Below are positions 8,468 through 16,609 of a stretch of DNA of 64,000 nucleotides, one piece after another; positions within the stretch are counted from its first letter, which is position 1, and each line of letters begins with the position of its first letter. The position numbers and the translations under genes are program-made. The notes under the pieces are model-generated. The model made no database searches, had not been told where the DNA came from, and saw only the letters and a list, made by a program, of their open reading frames with translations. Origin of the DNA: Halobacteriovoraceae bacterium (GTDB taxonomy: Bacteria; Bdellovibrionota; Bacteriovoracia; Bacteriovoracales; Bacteriovoracaceae); NCBI GenBank assembly GCA_002707495.1, contig PAMZ01000003.1, positions 62,001-126,000 of the forward strand, given 5' to 3'.

Positions 8468-10174
8468 TCAGCGCTTTAAAAGCATCTCAATTTGCTTTTG
8501 CTGCTTTTCAATAATCATCTGTTGAGCTTCAATTTTTTGATTTAAAGCTTTCACTGAATCAATCAAAGGGGCCACTAGCCCTGAATAGTTAACGGAGAGA
8601 TTTCCTCTTTGATCCTCTTGAACGAGTTCCGGAAAAACTTTTTCAATATCCTGAGCCAGGACTCCGATTTGCCTTCTTTGATCTTTAGAAAATTCTTTTC
8701 GCCAATAAAAACTCACAGGATTAATCTCATCAATCTTTTTTAGACTTTCTTTCAAAGGTGTAATGTCTTCTTTAAGCCTCTCGTCAGAGCTAGCCGTTAC
8801 GGTACCGGAAACATTTAAATTTCCCACAATTTCACTATCTCCATTTACGGTAAAGCCGTCTCCATTTATAACGAATCCTTTTTTAGATCCGTCTCCTCTG
8901 GAGTTTATGAGCACATTACCCGTCATTTGAATATCAGCATCAGCTGGCATACCTGGTCCAACGCCTGATCTTAGATAAAGCTTATCATCGACGCTTATAC
9001 TGACAACGGGTTGTTTGGTATTTCTATGAGCGATATGGAATCCACCGACATTAAAGGCGGAAGCTCCACCCATCGCTGCTAGGGACCAGTTCTCACCAAC
9101 CCCAGATTCAAATACCATTCTTGCTCTTCCTGTTCCTGGGGTCGTTTCATTTCCTAATATTCTTATTCCCGAACCTCCCGTGACGCTGGGTTGAGCACTA
9201 ACATCAAGGGCATATTGAGAAGCGGTAGCATCAGTGGGGGGGAGAAGTCTTGGATAACCAATTCGCACTTGGCCGTCATCCTCTAATAGGACAGCTCTAT
9301 TCTCAACATTTCTTTGAGTAAAACTCATTATATCTCGTCCATGATCATAGAGAATAAGGCCATCCCAACCTCCACCATTACCCTCATCATCACCATCAGA
9401 AAATTGAATACCACCTTTAGAGTTTTTATTTTTAACTAAAAATCCTAATTGAGCATTCGCCTCATCTGTCACTCCATCGTTTGGATTTTCAATAACGATA
9501 AGTGCATTTTTACCAATATCAAGTCCATTGGGGTTCAGTCCTGCCCCATCATAGCCTCCAATTACATGCAAAAGTGCTTTTGGATCTACAATACCGACAC
9601 CAACATTACCAGAGCTATAATGAATTCCCATACTGTCCGCCTGCCAATGAGAATTATCAATATCTGCAGCTGAACAAGATTCTAAAACACCACTTCCATC
9701 ACTACGAGAAATGATATTAATATAAGAAACTTGATTTTTAGTCCCTAAGCTATTGGCTTCGCTTCCAGTTCTTTCAACCGAAATTTTAAGTCTCGTAACA
9801 CCAAAATTTCCCTCAATCGGCTCAAAACCAACTAAGTCAAGCTGCTTCAAAACCAATAGTCCTGAATGATATTGCTCACCGATGGCAAACTTATTGGTTC
9901 CGTCCAGGTTTACTAAATTAGTCGTAAGATTAGATTCAGTTCCTGCTAGACTTGGAAAATTAATAGCAGAGAAATTATGAGTACAAACGGTGGTGTCTGC
10001 CAGAAATGATCTTACATAATTTTCAAAACTGACTTGTTCAAATTTTTGCCGGGTCACTCGGGCGGATTTAGAACCAATTTCGGTTTGTTTCATTATGACC
10101 AATGAAGTGATCCCCACAAGAGCTGCCCCGATCAGGGATTGAACCATTGAAACACCAGACTCATTTAATTTCAT
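8468..10174 (-). CDS. Pilin-like protein with C-terminal S74 intramolecular chaperone domain
   Basis: The N-terminus of this 568-residue product looks like a type IV pilin or pseudopilin. A short polar leader with a Gly (MKLNESGVSMVQSLIGAALV) runs into a long hydrophobic helix, with Gly-7 as the likely prepilin cleavage site. Residues about 180-450 are glycine- and asparagine-rich beta repeats like phage tail-fibre or trimeric adhesin stalks (DGTNKF, GIRILGNETT, GDGFTVNGDSEIVG). The C-terminus from about 460 is a peptidase S74 domain: SDERLKEDI, then DEINPVSFYW, RQIGVLAQDIEKVFPELV and a terminal coiled coil. Ser-463 and Lys-468 sit in the spacing of the S74 self-cleaving dyad. The inferred product is a trimeric surface fibre assembled through a pilus-type route and trimmed by self-cleavage. 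The gene stands alone with its own leader. Confidence 0.85.
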   Translation of the reverse strand: MKLNESGVSMVQSLIGAALVGITSLVIMKQTEIGSKSARVTRQKFEQVSFENYVRSFLADTTVCTHNFSAINFPSLAGTESNLTTNLVNLDGTNKFAIGEQYHSGLLVLKQLDLVGFEPIEGNFGVTRLKISVERTGSEANSLGTKNQVSYINIISRSDGSGVLESCSAADIDNSHWQADSMGIHYSSGNVGVGIVDPKALLHVIGGYDGAGLNPNGLDIGKNALIVIENPNDGVTDEANAQLGFLVKNKNSKGGIQFSDGDDEGNGGGWDGLILYDHGRDIMSFTQRNVENRAVLLEDDGQVRIGYPRLLPPTDATASQYALDVSAQPSVTGGSGIRILGNETTPGTGRARMVFESGVGENWSLAAMGGASAFNVGGFHIAHRNTKQPVVSISVDDKLYLRSGVGPGMPADADIQMTGNVLINSRGDGSKKGFVINGDGFTVNGDSEIVGNLNVSGTVTASSDERLKEDITPLKESLKKIDEINPVSFYWRKEFSKDQRRQIGVLAQDIEKVFPELVQEDQRGNLSVNYSGLVAPLIDSVKALNQKIEAQQMIIEKQQKQIEMLLKR

Positions 10175-10260
10175 ATTAATTCCTTTATCCTCTTAGGATA
10201 TAAAGGACAGAAGTCAAAAACAAGTCTCTGCTATTAGAATAATTATGCTAAAATTAGATT

Positions 10261-10677
10261 ATGAAACTTTCTTTTATTATTGGGCTAATCCTGTCATGTA
10301 CTTCTTTTACTATCAGTGCGTGTACAAGTGATGCAGACTGTGACACCTCTAAACCTGAGAGATGTGTTGACCCTCCGGCAAGCTGTAGTGGTTGTACGGC
10401 AAAAAGTTTAGAAGTCATCATTCTTCCCATATTCAATGAAATTCCTTTTGAGCATACAGTAGCGCTAGGTGGCAGTAGTCACGGCGATAATAATTGTGGT
10501 TGCACGAGACTAAATCTACCAACTAAAACATTCAATATTGATAAGTTGATTTTTTCGGATGGATACAACGGAAAAGATTTTTCTATCGATAAGATCCCCT
10601 CTCAAGAGATTAAAGAGACGTTTTCCTACTCAGAGCCTAATTATATTGATCCCCCCGCAACTTGTGTTTATCCATGA
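10261..10677 (+). CDS. Small cysteine-rich secreted protein or lipoprotein
   Basis: The 138-residue product has a signal peptide ending in FTISACTSD. ISAC fits a lipobox, but cleavage by signal peptidase I before Cys is also possible. The mature N-terminus is dense in cysteines (CTSDADCDTSKPERCVDP, SCSGCTA), resembling a small disulphide knot such as the dickkopf/EB-like CxxDxDC arrangement. A beta-rich part follows, with NCGCTRLNL and a final Cys. No firm family. It is divergent from the pilin-like gene, 86 nt away, and is followed by a terminator at 10748. Confidence 0.65.
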   Translation: MKLSFIIGLILSCTSFTISACTSDADCDTSKPERCVDPPASCSGCTAKSLEVIILPIFNEIPFEHTVALGGSSHGDNNCGCTRLNLPTKTFNIDKLIFSDGYNGKDFSIDKIPSQEIKETFSYSEPNYIDPPATCVYP

Positions 10678-10747
10678 GCCTTCGGCTTTAGGATGAACAT
10701 GAGACGAAGTGAAGACGACAATGCCAAGGTGATTTCATTTCTTTGTC

Positions 10748-10774
10748 AAAATAGTGACCTGAGCACTATTTTTT
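10748..10774 (+). terminator. Rho-independent terminator
   Basis: A 9-bp stem AAAATAGTG/CACTATTTT with a 7-nt loop (10757-10763) runs into TTTTTT. It lies 70 nt past the stop of the gene at 10261. The stem begins with A residues, so it could also act weakly on the minus strand. Confidence 0.7.
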
Positions 10775-10828
10775 CCTCGAATGCGACACCAAATTTTGTA
10801 CTGTCTATCGAAATCACTGAGATGGTAT

Positions 10829-10849
10829 AATGGCGCGGCGTGAGAGATT
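10829..10849. repeat. Copy of the 3' end of tRNA-Arg, 21-bp direct repeat
   Basis: AATGGCGCGGCGTGAGAGAT plus one T is identical to 11080-11100. In the tRNA it covers the CCA end, the 3' acceptor strand and part of the T arm. No tRNA-like sequence continues past 10849, so this is a fragment. Such duplications of a tRNA 3' end are the usual mark of attachment sites for tyrosine-integrase elements, but no integrase lies between the copies. Confidence 0.85.
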
Positions 10850-10893
10850 TATTGAGCTCTCATCCTGATCGCTCACCCTACGGGGCAAGCATA

Positions 10894-10918
10894 AAAAATA
10901 TCTTCCTGATATTTTTTT
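10894..10918 (+). terminator. AT-rich terminator-like hairpin
   Basis: A 9-bp stem AAAAATATC/GATATTTTT with loop TTCCT is followed by more T. It has little GC, so it would be a weak terminator. No gene directly precedes it on the plus strand, which leaves open that it ends a small RNA. Confidence 0.4.
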
Positions 10919-10966
10919 GAACTCCCTTCGGTTTTTCGACTCTCTCAATAATCGTATCATTCAATC

Positions 10967-11074
10967 AAAAAGCCCCCATGCTCTAGGAGCAACAAGCGAA
11001 GTTGAGGGAGCGTACACAGAAGTACGTGACCGAAACTGAGACGAAGTTAGCGACGAAGATGATGGGGGCTTTTT
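10967..11074 (-). ncRNA. Long-range stem with structured loop after tRNA-Arg: terminator or small RNA
   Basis: A perfect 13-bp stem (AAAAAGCCCCCAT at 10967-10979 with its complement at 11062-11074) encloses 82 nt. Inside are two smaller hairpins: GCTC/GAGC at 10980-10990, and CGTAC/GTACG at 11011-11026. On either strand the stem is followed by a T run. On the minus strand it starts 7 nt past the CCA end of tRNA-Arg and would end that transcript, but an 82-nt loop is far larger than in usual intrinsic terminators. Strand and function are not settled. Confidence 0.4.
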
Positions 11075-11081
11075 GTTTGAA

Positions 11082-11158
11082 TGGCGCGGCGTGAGAGATT
11101 CGAACTCCCGACCAATTGGTTCGAAGCCAACTACTCTATCCAGCTGAGCTAACGCCGC
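11082..11158 (-). tRNA. tRNA-Arg, anticodon TCG
   Basis: The cloverleaf can be drawn in full. The acceptor stem is GCGGCGT/ACGCCGC, the D arm carries GCTC/GAGT, and the anticodon stem is GTTGG/CCAAT with loop CTTCGAA. The T arm contains GTTCGAATC. The discriminator base is G, and CCA is encoded. The loop places TCG at positions 34-36, reading CGA and probably CGG codons. The mature tRNA is 77 nt including CCA. A 21-bp copy of its 3' end lies about 250 bp further on. Confidence 0.95.
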
Positions 11159-11207
11159 GCTTGAAAATTTAGGTTAACCCAAAAAAAAGGGTTAGGCTAC
11201 TATTTGA

Positions 11208-12146
11208 TTATTTGGACTCTACTGTCTGTCCTAGCCGCTCCACGAAAAAGATGAGAGCTAACCCTAGCCCTGCAAATATTAAAGCTAGTATGACTTCTGA
11301 ATTGAGGTGATCCGGAAGATAATTAGCTTCTTCCAATACATGTCTTTTTCCTCGAATGATGATCTCATTAATTGCAGACTTCCAAGGCCATATTTTTTTT
11401 AATGATCCAATCATAAATCCCGTCAAAAGGCTCATGGTAAGACCATAATAATTTTTCAACAAAAAGTTTAACATCTTTGAAAAGCTAAGTAGTCCCAATA
11501 AACATCCCGAGGAAAAAACTATAATCGCTGTAATATTATCTCCTACGAATGGATTTTTGAGAGCCGAAGTAATACTCATGTATTTTCCCAATATTAGCAG
11601 AATAAAGGACCCACTAATACCAGGGAGTATCATGGCACATATTGCTATCGCCCCAGAGAGAAAAAGCATGAGATGAGTCTCTGGAGTGTTTACAGGAATT
11701 AAAGAAACAGCCAAATAACCTGTTATACTTCCCACACCAAGAGCAACTAAATTGATAGGTTTCTTTAAATTTGGAATATGCTTTGCCACATAAACGACTG
11801 AAGCTAATATTAAACCAAAGAAAAATGACCAAGTATAAATGGCATGTTCATTCATCAAAAAATGCATAATACGAGACATGAGAATAATGGCAGTTAGAAT
11901 TCCAACTCCCAGCGGAATCAAAAAGCTGATATTGATATGATCGAGAAGATCCTTAAATCTTTTTTGAATCAATAAGTCGACTGCAGTCTTATTTATCTTT
12001 GCAATTGAAGAGACCAATTCGTCATAGATCCCCGTAACAAGGGCAATCGTACCCCCGGAAACACCCGGAACGATATCGGCCATGCCCATTCCAAAACCTT
12101 TAAGAAATAATGGTAGATTTCTTTTACTGCTCTTCAACACTTTCAC
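11208..12146 (-). CDS. DUF368 polyprenyl-phosphate transporter
   Basis: The 312-residue polytopic membrane protein carries the family's glycine-rich motifs: GMADIVPGVSGGTIALVTG near the N-terminus (about 20-38) and MILPGISGSFILLILGKY near the middle (about 170-190). Members of DUF368 (PopT) are known to return undecaprenyl phosphate across the inner membrane so that it can be reused for cell-wall and surface-glycan synthesis. About eight helices can be seen. The start is a GTG inside the end of the LysM gene (23-nt overlap), so the two are translationally coupled. That links lipid-carrier recycling to a peptidoglycan-binding protein and a TPR lipoprotein. Length is normal for the family. Confidence 0.88.
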   Translation of the reverse strand: MKVLKSSKRNLPLFLKGFGMGMADIVPGVSGGTIALVTGIYDELVSSIAKINKTAVDLLIQKRFKDLLDHINISFLIPLGVGILTAIILMSRIMHFLMNEHAIYTWSFFFGLILASVVYVAKHIPNLKKPINLVALGVGSITGYLAVSLIPVNTPETHLMLFLSGAIAICAMILPGISGSFILLILGKYMSITSALKNPFVGDNITAIIVFSSGCLLGLLSFSKMLNFLLKNYYGLTMSLLTGFMIGSLKKIWPWKSAINEIIIRGKRHVLEEANYLPDHLNSEVILALIFAGLGLALIFFVERLGQTVESK

Positions 12147-14361
12147 GATTGTTTAGAAGTTCATCAACTTCTTCGATATCAAATTCAGTCAGCCCATAAG
12201 GATTTTCCTTATCGTTAAGGTCTTCATCCAAAAAGCGTTGACCAAAATTTTCTTCTAACTCATCCAAAGACTCTTGTTCCTCAGTCCCAAATTTCTTTTC
12301 AACATCATTGAGGTTTTGGTCTTCCAAAAGTCTGTCCTCATCGAGCCTAGCTTCAGTTAGCATTTGTTCTGCTGCCTCAAGCTCACCTTCAAGTCTCTCT
12401 AAAGACCTCAGGTCTCTTTCATTATCAGTTATAATAGACTTTTCTCTTTCTTGTCTTTCTAGTTCTGCAAGCTCATCCTCAGTGAATTGAATTTTGTCTG
12501 CTTTATCAAGAAGAGAGTCATTTAGATCGTCTAAATTTAACTCTACATCTAATTCATCTACCGCTTTATCGCCTAAACGATCAGTTTGTTTATCTGTAAA
12601 TTGATTTTTAAAACGAGTAACCCTAGCAGCTTCCTCTTTCGTTTTCGTTACTGCAATATCACCTATTTTAAAATCTCTCGTTGCTTGAGTGACAATTCCC
12701 GTAGCAAAATTGTCTGTAAGATTTATGACAGTAATCTCTCCATTTTTGTAGGCAGGATTTTCAGTAATATTTTTCTTAGTTCCTCTATCTTTAAACCCAT
12801 AGACTTGAAAGACATTTCCAACTTCGACTCCGTCAGCACGACCTCTATCGAGATAGACCACATCTCCAAAATAAGGATAGCTTTGTCCATTGTACGAAGA
12901 GATTAAAACTGATTCTATAATTCGAGAATTATAGGTTTTGGTTATCTGTTGAATCCTAGGAGTATAAACTGTGACTCGATTCCCTCTTTTTATTCCGTCG
13001 GAGGAATCAATAATTTCACACTCCCAGAGATCTTCTTGTTTTTGAACCACTTGAATACTTCCGGCAATTGAATATTGGAACCCTTTTCTATCTGAATTTT
13101 TCTGAGAAACTTCTCCTTCAGCAACATAGATAGAAAACTTATCCCCCGGAACAATATCTATTTGGTCATCAAACCTGACATAAACTTTGTCAAACATTGT
13201 AAAATATAAATTTTCTTCCACTGCAGATTCAACTTTTCCAAAGTCCTGCACCAAATTAGTTGTCACAAAAGTTGTGAGGTGAAACCCTTCTTTATATTCA
13301 TACTGGACTTTTGAACTTTTATCAAAGCCTTGGTCATCGTATTCGCTTTCGGGAACCGAAATTGCAAAGTCTAATTTAGGTGGTTCATAAACTTCATACT
13401 CTTTAATAAGATTTTCGTCTCCGATGGCATCCAGATCTTTTGCCGTGTCTCCTGTTGAATATTGAAAATAGATCCCTTGTTCTTGAAGCTTGGATCTTTC
13501 ATCTATCCAAGGTGGCTCAGCATCCTCTCCGAAACGCTCAAATTTCGACAATGCGGTCTTCTCTGAAATGATTTTATTTCTGCGCTCAAGGTCTAGCGTC
13601 GGGGCCATATTATCACTTCCAGTAGAAAATGACAGTATCATCCCAGGCTCAATCTCATGAGGATTCGTTATATAAGGGTTAAGCGCCCAAATTTTTGCAT
13701 AATAAAAACCAGTTCCAAAAAGTTTTTGAGAGATTTTCCACAACCAATCACCAGGCATAACTTTATAAGTTCCTGAAGTAGACTTCCCTGCGATTTCGTT
13801 CCATTCACTATTTGGAATCTTACCTTGCATATTTTTGGCAATCTCCATCAGCTCTTTTTCAGCTCTCCCCACTTCAAAAATAATTCTCTTATCTTTGCCA
13901 TCTCCATTTTCATCAATGATGGTAACTTTAGGCTGTTCAGCCTTATCAATAGCTTCAAGCTTTTCAATTTCCTTAAGCTCTTCACTTGTGTCCTCAGGTA
14001 GCGCAAAGTCTACTTTCCCTAAATCTTCTTCAAGAGCATCTAATTCATCATCGTTTAGAGTCTGAGCCTTTTGAGAGTTATCACCAAATCCTAATTCCTC
14101 TAGATCACCTTTAAGTTCTTCATCAATATTTGATTCTTGCTTTAGTAGATCTTCACCTATATCTATATCGTCTAGACCCTCGACCTCTGCTGATGTGGGG
14201 GCCTGACTAGGAGCTTGCTCTATCGGAGCTGTGGATTCCTCCGGAAATTCTTCTAAAAGAAGTTGAATATCCTCTGGATCTTCTAATTCAAGATTTGATG
14301 GCACCTCTTGCGCCACTATATTAAAACTAATTAGAAAAGTGAGAAGAAATAAATATTTCAA
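12124..14361 (-). CDS. Large acidic LysM-domain secreted protein
   Basis: The 745-residue product has a signal peptide (MKYLFLLTFLISFNIVAQ). Residues about 20-170 are very rich in D, E and L and look disordered. A LysM peptidoglycan-binding domain lies at about 197-247 (YKVMPGDWLWKISQKLFG, then IWALNPYI and IEPGMILSF). Residues about 340-590 form a beta-rich region with two similar segments (DQIDIVPGDKFSIYVAEGEV; YLDRGRADGVEVGNVFQVY), each like a small barrel. The C-terminal 150 residues are again Glu/Asp-rich and coiled-coil-like. It lies 6 nt after the TPR lipoprotein gene and overlaps the DUF368 gene. A wall-associated scaffold is a reasonable guess. Confidence 0.8.
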   Translation of the reverse strand: MKYLFLLTFLISFNIVAQEVPSNLELEDPEDIQLLLEEFPEESTAPIEQAPSQAPTSAEVEGLDDIDIGEDLLKQESNIDEELKGDLEELGFGDNSQKAQTLNDDELDALEEDLGKVDFALPEDTSEELKEIEKLEAIDKAEQPKVTIIDENGDGKDKRIIFEVGRAEKELMEIAKNMQGKIPNSEWNEIAGKSTSGTYKVMPGDWLWKISQKLFGTGFYYAKIWALNPYITNPHEIEPGMILSFSTGSDNMAPTLDLERRNKIISEKTALSKFERFGEDAEPPWIDERSKLQEQGIYFQYSTGDTAKDLDAIGDENLIKEYEVYEPPKLDFAISVPESEYDDQGFDKSSKVQYEYKEGFHLTTFVTTNLVQDFGKVESAVEENLYFTMFDKVYVRFDDQIDIVPGDKFSIYVAEGEVSQKNSDRKGFQYSIAGSIQVVQKQEDLWECEIIDSSDGIKRGNRVTVYTPRIQQITKTYNSRIIESVLISSYNGQSYPYFGDVVYLDRGRADGVEVGNVFQVYGFKDRGTKKNITENPAYKNGEITVINLTDNFATGIVTQATRDFKIGDIAVTKTKEEAARVTRFKNQFTDKQTDRLGDKAVDELDVELNLDDLNDSLLDKADKIQFTEDELAELERQEREKSIITDNERDLRSLERLEGELEAAEQMLTEARLDEDRLLEDQNLNDVEKKFGTEEQESLDELEENFGQRFLDEDLNDKENPYGLTEFDIEEVDELLNNRESVEEQ

Positions 14362-14367
14362 ACTGTT

Positions 14368-15057
14368 CTACACCTGCATTCCAAAAAAATCTCTTAGCAT
14401 CGATTGGTATTGTTCTTTTTTATTCATCAAACCAAGTGCCTCACTACATTTGCTCGCGTTTCTCAAAGCAGGAAGAACGCTTCCAGAGAATGAGTATTGC
14501 CTAATGATAGACTCATAAACTTGTAGGGCCAGATCGAACTGCTGTTTTTGAAAGTAGATATCTCCAATATAGCGCTTAGAGCGAACTTGGATTTGTTTAC
14601 TCTTAGCTTTTTCTAAATATTGAAAAAGTTTTAGGGCTTCCTCTGTTTTGCCAGCTTTCAGCATAAGTCTTGCGCGCTTATAATAATCAATCTCTTCATC
14701 AATTTGACTAACATCAATAGCAACGCCACTTGAAGCTTTGCTACTGGAAGTTTGTGCTACTTCTTGCTTCATAGACTGTTTTTCGGTCTGGGCGAAAACA
14801 TCTATGGTTTCGTCAGCCATGGCATTAGTTTGTGAAGGCATTTTATTTTCTTTAAGACTTTCGTATTTTTGGTTGAGTGACTTATACTTACTCATCAGGT
14901 CATCGTACTGAGCTTTACTTACCCACTTTACTTCCTGCTTAGGAGATTTTCTGGTTTTGTTTCCGCCCAACAAAGATTCTCTAGTCGACTCTACTAAATT
15001 AGAGCAACTCGCCACGATAAAAATACCGGAAATAAACAGCAGGGATTGAGTTCGCAT
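14368..15057 (-). CDS. TPR-containing lipoprotein, YbgF-like layout
   Basis: The 229-residue product has a lipoprotein signal (FISGIFIVASCSNL; the lipobox is VASC). A coiled coil (residues about 45-70, YDDLMSKYKSLNQKYESLK) and a polar linker follow, and then tetratricopeptide-like helices at about 120-229 (RARLMLKAGKTEEALKLFQY; RYIGDIYFQKQQFDLALQVY). This coiled coil plus TPR layout is like the Tol-Pal accessory protein CpoB/YbgF, but no tol or pal genes are adjacent, so I do not name it. A strong AGGAGG lies upstream of the ATG. It is the first gene of a three-gene unit with the LysM protein and the DUF368 transporter, 6 nt before the LysM gene. Confidence 0.78.
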   Translation of the reverse strand: MRTQSLLFISGIFIVASCSNLVESTRESLLGGNKTRKSPKQEVKWVSKAQYDDLMSKYKSLNQKYESLKENKMPSQTNAMADETIDVFAQTEKQSMKQEVAQTSSSKASSGVAIDVSQIDEEIDYYKRARLMLKAGKTEEALKLFQYLEKAKSKQIQVRSKRYIGDIYFQKQQFDLALQVYESIIRQYSFSGSVLPALRNASKCSEALGLMNKKEQYQSMLRDFFGMQV

Positions 15058-15148
15058 CTGTCCTCCTTGACATCTTGCGCGCTATGAATGCACTACATTA
15101 ACTATTTTAAATCTTGAGAACATGATTCGTCAATGATATAGCCAGCCC

Positions 15149-15391
15149 ATGTCAGATCGATTATTAAAGATGACTTTTAGAATGAGTAAGAACGAGACTG
15201 CCTTATTTTATTTTTTCTTAGAGTCTAGAGATAACCTATGTTTTTACTCCACTTTACCTTTTGAGAAAGGCCAGCAGTGGAGAGATATTGTGACCTATTG
15301 CACAGAAAGCCTGATAGAGCCATTCAAAGGGACTATCAGGCATATGAATCACTCAATTTCTTTTGAGGTTTTATCTGAGAAAATGGTTTAA
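15149..15391 (+). CDS. Small protein, possibly DUF4911-like
   Basis: The 80-residue product has no signal peptide. Its pattern (MSKNETALFYFFLESRDNLCFYSTLP, then WRDIVTYCTESLIEPF) resembles the small DUF4911 family, in which a helix with a conserved LES-x-DN is followed by a strand. I recall this family only by look, so the name is tentative. The last 4 nt overlap the end of the convergent peroxiredoxin gene. It is divergent from the TPR lipoprotein. The ATG has a poor ribosome binding site. Function unknown. Confidence 0.5.
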   Translation: MSDRLLKMTFRMSKNETALFYFFLESRDNLCFYSTLPFEKGQQWRDIVTYCTESLIEPFKGTIRHMNHSISFEVLSEKMV

Positions 15392-15861
15392 AGATTCTCT
15401 TTAATAAAAGTCAGTACATCTTCATGATGAGTTTTCGTCTTAACTTTATCCATTATATGCTTAAGTCTCCCATCTTTCCCGATAATAAAAGTCTGTCTTA
15501 GAATTCCATCATATTCTTTTCCCATAAACTTTTTAGGACCCCACGAGCCGTATTTATCTGCGATCGCATGATCTTCATCCGAGAGAAGAGAAAAGTTTAA
15601 ATTATCTCTATCAATAAATTTTTGAAGCCTCGCTTGAGGGTCGGGGCTTACACCAAAAACCACCGTATCCGTCTTTGCAAACTCCTTTTTCATATCTCTA
15701 ATTCCACAAGCTTGAACCGTGCACCCGGGCGTCATCGCCTTAGGATAAAAATAAAGAACGACATTCTTTTTTCCCTTAAAATCTTTTAAGGCCACTTTAT
15801 TGCCAGACTCATCTTTTAAAGTGAATGCTGGTGCCATATTTCCAATTTTTGGTAATGCCAT
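15388..15861 (-). CDS. bcp: Thioredoxin-dependent peroxiredoxin, Bcp/PrxQ type
   Basis: The 157-residue enzyme reduces hydrogen peroxide and organic peroxides in the cytoplasm. The peroxidatic site is seen as PKAMTPGCTVQACGIRD. The first Cys is peroxidatic and the second, five residues on, is the resolving Cys of the atypical 2-Cys PrxQ class. FKGKKNVVLYFYPK and VVFGVSPD complete the thioredoxin-fold pattern. A longer frame opens at 15879, but GGAGGAG lies between that ATG and the one at 15861, so 15861 is the start used in the cell. It follows the MBL-fold hydrolase gene closely on the same strand. Confidence 0.92.
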   Translation of the reverse strand: MALPKIGNMAPAFTLKDESGNKVALKDFKGKKNVVLYFYPKAMTPGCTVQACGIRDMKKEFAKTDTVVFGVSPDPQARLQKFIDRDNLNFSLLSDEDHAIADKYGSWGPKKFMGKEYDGILRQTFIIGKDGRLKHIMDKVKTKTHHEDVLTFIKENL

Positions 15862-15872
15862 AATTTCTCCTC

Positions 15873-16601
15873 CTACCATTTATCTCGTTTACTTCTAATT
15901 AGTTTAAATATTTCTCGGTGGTTACTTCCCATCTCTGCTTGATCATAAACTCCTGCAAAAACTCTAAAAAATGGATTTATATTATGTTCATCCCCTAAGT
16001 TAGTATTGAGAAATTCGTTATCTAAATCCATCTGACTTCTTCTTTCAATCCAAGCCAAGATCTCTTTGTTATCGGGCTCAATAGTATTCGCAAATTTAAG
16101 ATTACTTAATAGGTAATCATGAGAGGGATAAATCGGTACTTTATCTTCAATGGGATGAAATTTATCTCTAATCGTTTCAAACAATTGATCGGGATCTCCT
16201 CCATTTTTACAATTACCAACTCCCGCATTAAACACGGTATCGCCAGTAATAATTCCCATTAGTTTTTTGTTTTCATAAAGAAAATAACAAATATGATCAT
16301 GCACATGCCCTGGCGTATAGACAGCCTTAATCATCTCATTTGGAGACAAGTAGAATTCTTCATCATCTTTTAGCTTTAATGGCTCTGTACCTGAGAGGGC
16401 CAAGAACTCCGAATTGTGACGTATATGGTCAGGATGATGATGGGTGTTCAATAGATATCTAGGCTTATGATCCTTAAGTAGTGGGATAGTCTGGTTGATA
16501 TCAAAGGGATCAAAAAAAATACTATCTGACGAATGGTCACTAGTAATGATATAGTTGAAATTCCTTAGCGGATTTTTTAAAAATTTTTGAATAACTTGCA
16601 T
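15873..16601 (-). CDS. MBL-fold hydrolase, glyoxalase II-like
   Basis: The 242-residue protein has the metallo-beta-lactamase metal-binding set: THHHPDH near residue 55, GHVHDHICYF, GDTVFNAGVGNCKNGG and YPSHDYL. The motif order, the GD-x-x-F-x-AG-x-GNC signature and the size match hydroxyacylglutathione hydrolase-type enzymes, which split S-D-lactoylglutathione or related thioesters in the cytoplasm. The C-terminal region has the NPFFRV seen in glyoxalase II substrate-binding domains. Whether glutathione is the thiol here cannot be read from the sequence. Its start lies only 8 nt from that of the divergent protease gene, and it sits 11 nt before the bcp start. Confidence 0.85.
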   Translation of the reverse strand: MQVIQKFLKNPLRNFNYIITSDHSSDSIFFDPFDINQTIPLLKDHKPRYLLNTHHHPDHIRHNSEFLALSGTEPLKLKDDEEFYLSPNEMIKAVYTPGHVHDHICYFLYENKKLMGIITGDTVFNAGVGNCKNGGDPDQLFETIRDKFHPIEDKVPIYPSHDYLLSNLKFANTIEPDNKEILAWIERRSQMDLDNEFLNTNLGDEHNINPFFRVFAGVYDQAEMGSNHREIFKLIRSKRDKW

Positions 16602-16609
16602 GAGTACTT

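Larger units (their letters stand above)
10678..11081. other. 404-bp stretch without genes, rich in hairpins
   Basis: I see no credible coding frame here. The stretch holds the terminator at 10748, a 21-bp copy of the 3' end of tRNA-Arg at 10829, an AT-rich hairpin at 10894 and a long-range stem at 10967-11074. A short direct repeat TGAGACGAAGT occurs near 10703 and 11036. It may hold a small RNA or be a relic of recombination at the tRNA gene. Confidence 0.6.

Noticed and set aside
12308..14065. Plus-strand frames opposite the LysM gene
   Set aside because: They are Ser-rich mirrors of Glu/Asp/Leu-rich coding sequence on the other strand, with no ribosome binding sites.
14368..15057. Naming the TPR lipoprotein CpoB/YbgF
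   Set aside because: Layout fits, but it is a lipoprotein with no tol or pal genes nearby, so the name would be unsafe.
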